DNA of 64,000 bases from Lineus longissimus (lineage: Eukaryota > Nemertea > Pilidiophora > Heteronemertea > Lineidae): NCBI RefSeq assembly GCF_910592395.1, contig NC_088316.1, forward strand, positions 4,528,001 through 4,592,000, in the 5' to 3' direction. Of this stretch, positions 59,395-64,000 are shown piece by piece (position 1 is the stretch's first letter; each line of letters opens with the position of its first letter). A program made the position numbers and the translations under genes. The notes under the pieces are model-generated. The model had not been told where the DNA came from, did no database searches, and saw only the letters and a program-made list of their open reading frames with translations.

Positions 59395-59830
59395 GGATAG
59401 CACTAACAGGTGTACAATGGACAGCAACATGTCTTGTTGTCTGCCGGCATTCCTTGTCAGGCAAATGTTAGCCGAGGTCCACTCCATCAGATGGAAAGTT
59501 GTGTGCATGCACAAAACTTTGAACAAACGCCTCTATGAAGTCTTTCTTATTTGTGTTCCAAAGACAAGGATGCTCCTCAACCTATTCCAGGACTTCGCTT
59601 TATTCCTGTTCATTCTGCAGGCAGCAATACATCTTTGGCTTCTTCTTTTAAACTGATTTTGAAAGACTTTGAAAGACCCCATCGGTCTCAGAAAGGGCTT
59701 CCAGCTCAAGCAGAAAGGAATTCTTCGTGATCTCTGGGTCCTCAGTGACTGACTCTGGGGTGGTAGCCGGTTCTGCCCCGACACCAGAAGATGGAAAAAG
59801 GGGACCTGGCAGCCTTACTCATTGTCTTGG
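59395..59830 (-). pseudogene. Degenerate coding segment with a MADF-like motif
   Basis: On the minus strand, protein-like stretches follow in different frames: one ending near 59658 (EPATTPESVTEDPEI, then LLELEALSETDGVF and a stop), one at about 59480-59640 with EEHPCLWNTNKKDF (59540-59580), and one at 59395-59510 (TSANICLTRNAGRQQ). The hPCLW core followed by a short gap and an aromatic residue resembles the start of MADF domains, DNA-binding domains common in Harbinger-associated and Adf-1-like proteins. At least two stops and two shifts interrupt it. The domain call rests on one motif and could be chance. Confidence 0.2.
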
Positions 59831-60859
59831 CCATGGCCACAATTTACCTTCCCCCAAATTCACTCTTGGGCATCTTGCACAGCATTCAAGACTGACTAGA
59901 GGATGGTGATAAATGTGCACTCACATTCAATTTGACGGACTATCTATACCCATTTTGTCCATCCCGTGACCATTACAACTACATCGAAAAACCTTTCAGT
60001 TCTTTGTGCGTCCGACCTTCGTTTTGACCAGATTTTGTCACCTAATTCCAGGTTAATGTCCGATATAGTGCCCAGTTATTGTCCTGGGTGACTGTGCAGT
60101 CACTATGGGTTTTGTCCAAAAAATATTAGTTGCTCTTCCCTTAGCAGCGCCTCAAGCAGTAGCAAAGACAACTTTCAAAACCAGCCTGCCACCGAACACT
60201 CTTTTTTCCTGCTCCATTAGATGTTCGTAGACGTAATCCTAGTAATCCTAGTCCTGGTGTGCCAGATGCTTTAGGGCTTGTTGATTTTAGTAGCTAGCAG
60301 ACAATATCCTGTCTTATAGCGGCAAGATGAAATATTTTAGGTGCTGTCGCCTTCAGTCACTAGTGATAGTCACTAGTCAGATTTCAGCAATAATGATGGA
60401 GTGCCCTCATAATCTAAATGCAAAGTTAGTTTTACTAAAGTTTAGTCTTCATTATACTTACCAGTTAACCTTGAAATCTTTGAAAGATTGAGTAAAAAGT
60501 TATTAGAAAGAGTCCGAAACAGCTTGAGATTAATCTATGTCTGCTCAAATGATGAATCTTCACTAAATACAGTGGCCTGACCATGCAGGTTGCTGGCAAA
60601 CACTAGTTACTATTTTGCATGATTGTATTGGAAAATGTTGGAATTAGTGTCATTAAGTTGCTAATGTATATTTTGAAATTCAACGAACACAAAGACAGTC
60701 ACAGCTGGTACGGAATCTGATGTTAGACAGAAAGAACAAAAATGGTTGCTTAAGCTGAATTCCCAGAATCAAACTTTTCTGCGGATACTTGTCGAGATTA
60801 ATTCATGACTCTAAAAGAGATTGTTTTTTATCAAGTCATTGTTTGATAGAATCGCCAAG
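59831..60859. other. Intergenic DNA, nothing recognised
   Basis: Minor direct repeat TAATCCTAGTAATCCTAG at about 60234-60251. No supported gene. Confidence 0.4.
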
Positions 60860-61200
60860 AGTGACTCCTTCGATGTTGCTTTATCGCTTCGTATAACTTC
60901 GCGCTATCTTCGTAATATCATCGTCTTTTATTAGACTGGGAAATCAACACATAAAATTTGTCTGCTCAGTCCGGACACTGATTCGCCGAACATTAGTCGC
61001 GGTTTTTTTTGCATCGATCATTTGCATTCACGTACATTTATATCACAATTCTTGTCTTGTTCTCCGCCTAAGTTAATTTACCGTCGCTCCGGAGCTGCCG
61101 TATATATGTTAAGTGTCTTCGCTACACTTGCATGCATGACTTTAGTCATTTATTGTGTGCTGCGATTCGACTGAGATTCATTTCATTTGGGAGCAGAACT
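60860..61200. promoter_or_regulatory. CpG-rich patch with octamer and TATA-like motifs
   Basis: CG-dense compared with flanks (about 60888-61110). It contains CATTTGCATTC (octamer consensus ATTTGCAT) near 61020, and CCGTATATATG near 61098 that could serve as a TATA box. No credible coding exon follows within reach on either strand, so this may be a distal regulatory element rather than a promoter. Confidence 0.25.
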
Positions 61201-61438
61201 ATGGAGGAATTTCCATAGCTTATAATTATGTGGAGCGCCACAAGAGTCAAAAATAAAAATTTCTATATAAAGTCGGGAGACCACTCAAACCAGAAAACAG
61301 GCTGTGCTAGCCAAATACGGAAGGACAAGACCTAAAGGACTTTCGGATATATCAATACAATTTTCATTGAATCCAATTAGCAATATTATAATGATACAGT
61401 ACTGTATCCTATCAAAAATGGTTTGTCACAACATAAGG

Positions 61439-61515
61439 AAACCCTTGGGACTTACAAGTGCTGTCCTTAATAGAGAGGTGTCCAGGTTAGCATAGTCAAA
61501 TTGAATAGAAACAAC
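61439..61515. repeat. Dispersed repeat family, copy D (inverted, truncated)
   Basis: ACCCTTGGGACTTACAAGTG, CTGTCCTTAATAGAGAGGTG and AAATTGAATAGAAACAACTA match the reverse complement of part of copy A (14495-14682). Confidence 0.7.
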
Positions 61516-61533
61516 TATTTCGACTTACAAACA

Positions 61534-61556
61534 CCCCCCCCCCCCCCCCCCCCCCC
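61534..61556. repeat. Poly-C run, 23 bases
   Basis: The longest homopolymer in the window, placed between repeat copy D and the foldback element at 61610-61715. Glycine- or proline-run translations on either strand are artefacts. Confidence 0.9.
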
Positions 61557-61609
61557 GATTTCACACGTAAAACACAAGAAGGCATACCTGCAGTTGAATT
61601 TTCAAACCC

Positions 61610-61715
61610 GTCAGAGATCTGGCGGTCAGCCATGTCATAAGCATGTACATTTGTATTCAATGAGCAATGTATCAATGTACATGCTACGTCATACATTGAC
61701 CGCCAGATCTCTGAC
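61610..61715. mobile_element. Foldback element, 106 bp
   Basis: GTCAGAGATCTGGCGGTCA at the left is perfectly inverted at the right end (TGACCGCCAGATCTCTGAC). Pairing resumes over GCATGTACATTTGTAT/ATCAATGTACATGC after a small mismatched region. The result is a hairpin of about 50-bp arms with almost no loop. No coding capacity. Confidence 0.75.
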
Positions 61716-61893
61716 ATGTTTGGAAAACTTTCTGAAACTATTCCATTTTTTGGCGAATAGATAGATATCACAGATTACTGCTGTGTGCCATGTTAAAATG
61801 CAGCATTCTCATTATGCAACCTAGTCGAAGTTTTGATAAAATATTTTAAGGTGACTTTGTAATCTTGTTGCAAATGCGGCAGGTATAAAGTGC

Positions 61894-61911
61894 GGAATTC
61901 TGCAGAATTCC
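61894..61911. promoter_or_regulatory. Perfect 18-bp palindrome
   Basis: GGAATTCTGCAGAATTCC is self-complementary over all 18 bases. It contains inverted TTC/GAA words like a heat-shock-element half pattern. Function unknown. Confidence 0.3.
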
Positions 61912-62337
61912 ATTCCAAGATAAATTTTAATCAATTTTAAGGCAGTGTCAGATTATTTGATGTCAAATGTGCTGTATACGCATATATAGCGATGACAACA
62001 AACGTCGCAACATCTGTATACGGCCTAAAGAACCTCGCTTGCCGTGCATTCGCTTGCAGGCTTCGCTGATGGCTGAGACATTTTCGATTCAGTACGGTCA
62101 TGTCAATGTTGGCCTAGCCTATATATACACCCGGAATCCATTATCATGTCGACCACTCACTCCACTGTATTTTCGCGGCCATAGACATTTAAAATTTGTT
62201 TACTTTTTAATTTCCTGACGGTACATGTACTTATTTATAAGATAAACTATACAATTTGTAAATTGTGATTTCTGAAAGTAGTCCCTATACATGCGGAATA
62301 ATATAGACGGAATTCCGCGTTTTCTACCCGCCGTTGC

Positions 62338-62461
62338 AAATGTGGTAACCGAGATTGCACCAACATCAACTGGTAGGCCTTCTTGTATTTCACATGTGTT
62401 GTCAGTGGAGCACTCATTTCCACATTCCTGTGTCCTCAAGTCCAAGTCATTTCCGCCGTAG
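62338..62461 (-). CDS. Tentative second exon of the PAN-like gene
   Basis: A 124-bp minus-strand segment bounded by CGAG|C (acceptor side, 62461) and CGG|GTAGAA (donor side, 62338). It reads TQECGNECSTDNTCEIQEG in its centre, with four closely spaced cysteines, unlike random sequence. The phase agrees with the upstream exon only if that exon uses its weaker CAG|GTTCAT donor (about 62740). It lacks a good polypyrimidine tract. Low certainty. Confidence 0.2.
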
Positions 62462-62720
62462 CTCGATTTATGAGTAAAATGCCTCAACAATATAATATGT
62501 TGGCACAGCTGGATCTAGCCAACTGACATGATTTTTCTAGCTATAATGTGGCATTTCAATGGCACAGCCAAATTAATGAGTTTTCAGGTGTGTCCCCCAA
62601 ACTGGCGACAACTGGTCGTTCAGGGGTCCTTGCCTGAGTGGTAATCATGCCCACATTCTGACAAATGTGCAACGCTTCACAAGAATCTTGTTCAGTGAAC
62701 ACACTACGTATGACAACTAC

Positions 62721-63029
62721 CTTTTCAATCCAGATGAACCTGCCTTTCTTTATACCATCCGAGTATTCGTATTTCAATGAATATGTAACACAAATGGTTT
62801 GCATGTTGGTTTCAAAGCTAAATCCACCATGACTTCTCATCAAAAACACAGAATTAGAGCAATGCAGTAGAGATCGAGTCGGAAATACCTTCTCCTCAAT
62901 CATAGAGTTTCGCCACTTTACTTGCTCAAACATTCTCCAAGAGTCGACCATTTGGGAACAAAGAACGGAATGTATGGCAGTGTGAAGGTAGACACTGTCC
63001 ACAATCAAAGTAATCAACAGGGAAGCCAT
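62721..63029 (-). CDS. Candidate first exon: secreted PAN/Apple-like domain protein
   Basis: ATG at 63029-63027 opens a 157-codon frame, but the better model is an exon ending at AAG|GTAGTT (62721/62720), 103 codons, phase 0. Residues 1-24 are hydrophobic (MASLLITLIVDSVYLH...) and fit a signal peptide cleaved near LCSQ. Residues 31-85 follow the PAN/Apple layout: W-x2-F-E-x4-R-N, then SLLHC (Cys57), then GFSFETNMQTIC (Cys80). Two of the usual PAN cysteines are absent, which suggests either a divergent domain or the start of decay. PAN domains mediate protein or carbohydrate binding in secreted proteins and often precede other domains in later exons, not visible here. An unusual palindrome array lies 190-415 bp upstream. 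Confidence 0.45.
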
Positions 63030-63221
63030 GTTCTGAAGAAAATATGGTTTTTAGTGCAACTGCGACTATGTCTACTCTAGTTGTATATGCACATAATTTC
63101 CACAAAAACCAAGCAAGTCTAAGCTCTCTTTTGGATCATTTAGTGATGTCACTCTTTAATAGAAGAGTTGAATAGATAAGAAAGGATAAAACCATTTACA
63201 TATAAATTTATTGACCGGGTC

Positions 63222-63443
63222 TATTTGGCAAGCCGCTCGCCGAACAGGCATCTTTTTTTGTCCTGTTTGGAGAGCCGCTTGCCAAACAGCACTAAAAAGC
63301 CACCCTGTTCGGCCAGCCGGGCTTGCCAAACAGGTAAAAAATCTACCCTGTTTGGCAAGCTGGAGATTTTACTTTAATATTAATGAGTTCGGCTCTCCAT
63401 TCAGGAAAAGAAAAAGTTGCTGTTTGGTAAGCCGGGCTTGCCA
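63222..63443. repeat. Cluster of six palindromes at about 40-bp spacing
   Basis: Full palindromes with the half-site CCTGTTTGGCAAGCC occur at 63222-63248, 63262-63290 and 63304-63334, and degenerate or half copies at 63347-63365, 63385-63405 and 63419-63443. Unit starts are spaced 40, 42, 43, 38 and 34 bp, separated by T- or A-rich spacers of about 10-14 bp. It resembles a repeat-spacer array, but the spacers are low-complexity and the host is an animal, so it is not CRISPR. TTGGCA/TGCCAA halves match the NFI half-site consensus. It sits upstream of the minus-strand exon at 62721-63029. Confidence 0.8.
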
Positions 63444-64000
63444 TTAGTAGTCACTCCAAATTTATTTCATTTAAGCCACTCCCTGCAGCCTGCAGCACAT
63501 ATGCATTATGCATGCTATTGATCACCTCCTTTCCTTCAGCTGGGCTCAAAACATATCAGGAGACAGGGTTTCCTGTTGTGCTGATTTTAAAAAGGTAGGT
63601 CCCCAATCTCAGTGTTCTGCCCTGCATTGCTATTGGAGAGGACTACTCTCTTTTCAAGTGTTTCTGGAATATTGAAATGAAATGACCAGGGGTAACGTAC
63701 GGTCATCCGAAAATAAGGTCACAGGGAATTTGATGGAATTCAATACTTTAACAAGAGCAACGTCGAGAGTGACATTTGCCCCTGCCCGTCTGTATGCTGC
63801 CTCCGATGTAATAACAACAGAATTTTTTTCAAGCCACGAATGATACTATTTTCCTTTTCAAATGGGAATTTTTTCTTTTTTTTTCAAGCGGAAAGTGTTT
63901 ATTTTTCCATTGAGAAGTTGTTATCCCTAAAGCAATGTTAAGCTCCTACGGGTTTGCTAATTTTTTTCCAGCATCTCCCTGAAGATTTCCAGGTATTCCT
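63444..64000. other. Intergenic DNA to window end, nothing recognised
   Basis: Short frames only, plus a T-rich tract near 63858-63880. No supported feature. Confidence 0.4.

Noticed and set aside
61501-61771. Proline-run and glycine-run frames on both strands
   Set aside because: Produced by the C23 homopolymer and the adjoining foldback; no coding signal.
63222-63443. CRISPR array
   Set aside because: The periodic palindromes superficially resemble repeats with spacers, but the spacers are short and low-complexity, the repeats are degenerate, there are no cas genes and the DNA is eukaryotic.

Overview
The window looks like nuclear DNA of a marine invertebrate animal. It is AT-rich, has very little open reading frame, is full of dispersed and tandem repeats, and often carries the TACATGTA-type words common in lophotrochozoan and invertebrate deuterostome genomes. 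I see no rRNA, no intact tRNA, no CRISPR array, no operon-like gene packing and no bacterial promoter/RBS organisation. I cannot place it to genus. Every identification below is read by eye from the sequence; no database search was possible.

There is no complete, unmistakable gene. Protein-coding signal is limited to isolated candidate exons and decayed genes. On the minus strand these are: a CpG-rich first-exon candidate (2.7-2.9 kb), a chain of overlapping frames (6.5-7.1 kb), two exon-like frames (12.2-12.7 and 13.4-13.6 kb), a broken frame inside a transposon (31.7-32.3 kb), a frame broken by one shift (44.9-45.4 kb), a signal-peptide exon candidate (about 47.0 kb), a long beta-rich frame with a broken upstream part (57.0-58.4 kb), a degenerate segment (59.4-59.8 kb), and a PAN-like first exon (62.7-63.0 kb) with a tentative second exon (about 62.4 kb). 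On the plus strand there is a small Cys-rich secreted candidate (40.5 kb). A block at 17.7-18.05 kb reads well on both strands.

Mobile elements dominate what can be explained. The clearest is a 1.3-kb element at 31385-32699 with about 86-bp terminal inverted repeats, AG...CT ends and a perfect 6-bp target duplication (GGTGCT). These are the hallmarks of Polinton/Maverick elements, so it is probably a deleted, non-autonomous Polinton. Others are a TTAA-flanked piggyBac-like MITE (53363-53975), two members of a foldback family (30842-31064 and 50898-51085), another foldback (61610-61715), three short-TIR MITEs, tRNA-type SINE remnants, and four copies of one dispersed family rich in CTCTCTATTAAGGACA words.

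At least a dozen unrelated low-copy tandem repeats (units 8-230 bp) are spread through the window. Two stand out: a 9-unit minisatellite at 34.1-34.7 kb whose units each carry a splice-site-like CAGGT junction, and a cluster of six palindromes at about 40-bp spacing (63222-63443) lying just upstream of the PAN-like exon. The remaining non-coding stretches contain a few CpG-rich or homeodomain-motif-rich patches that could be regulatory, but this is weakly supported.
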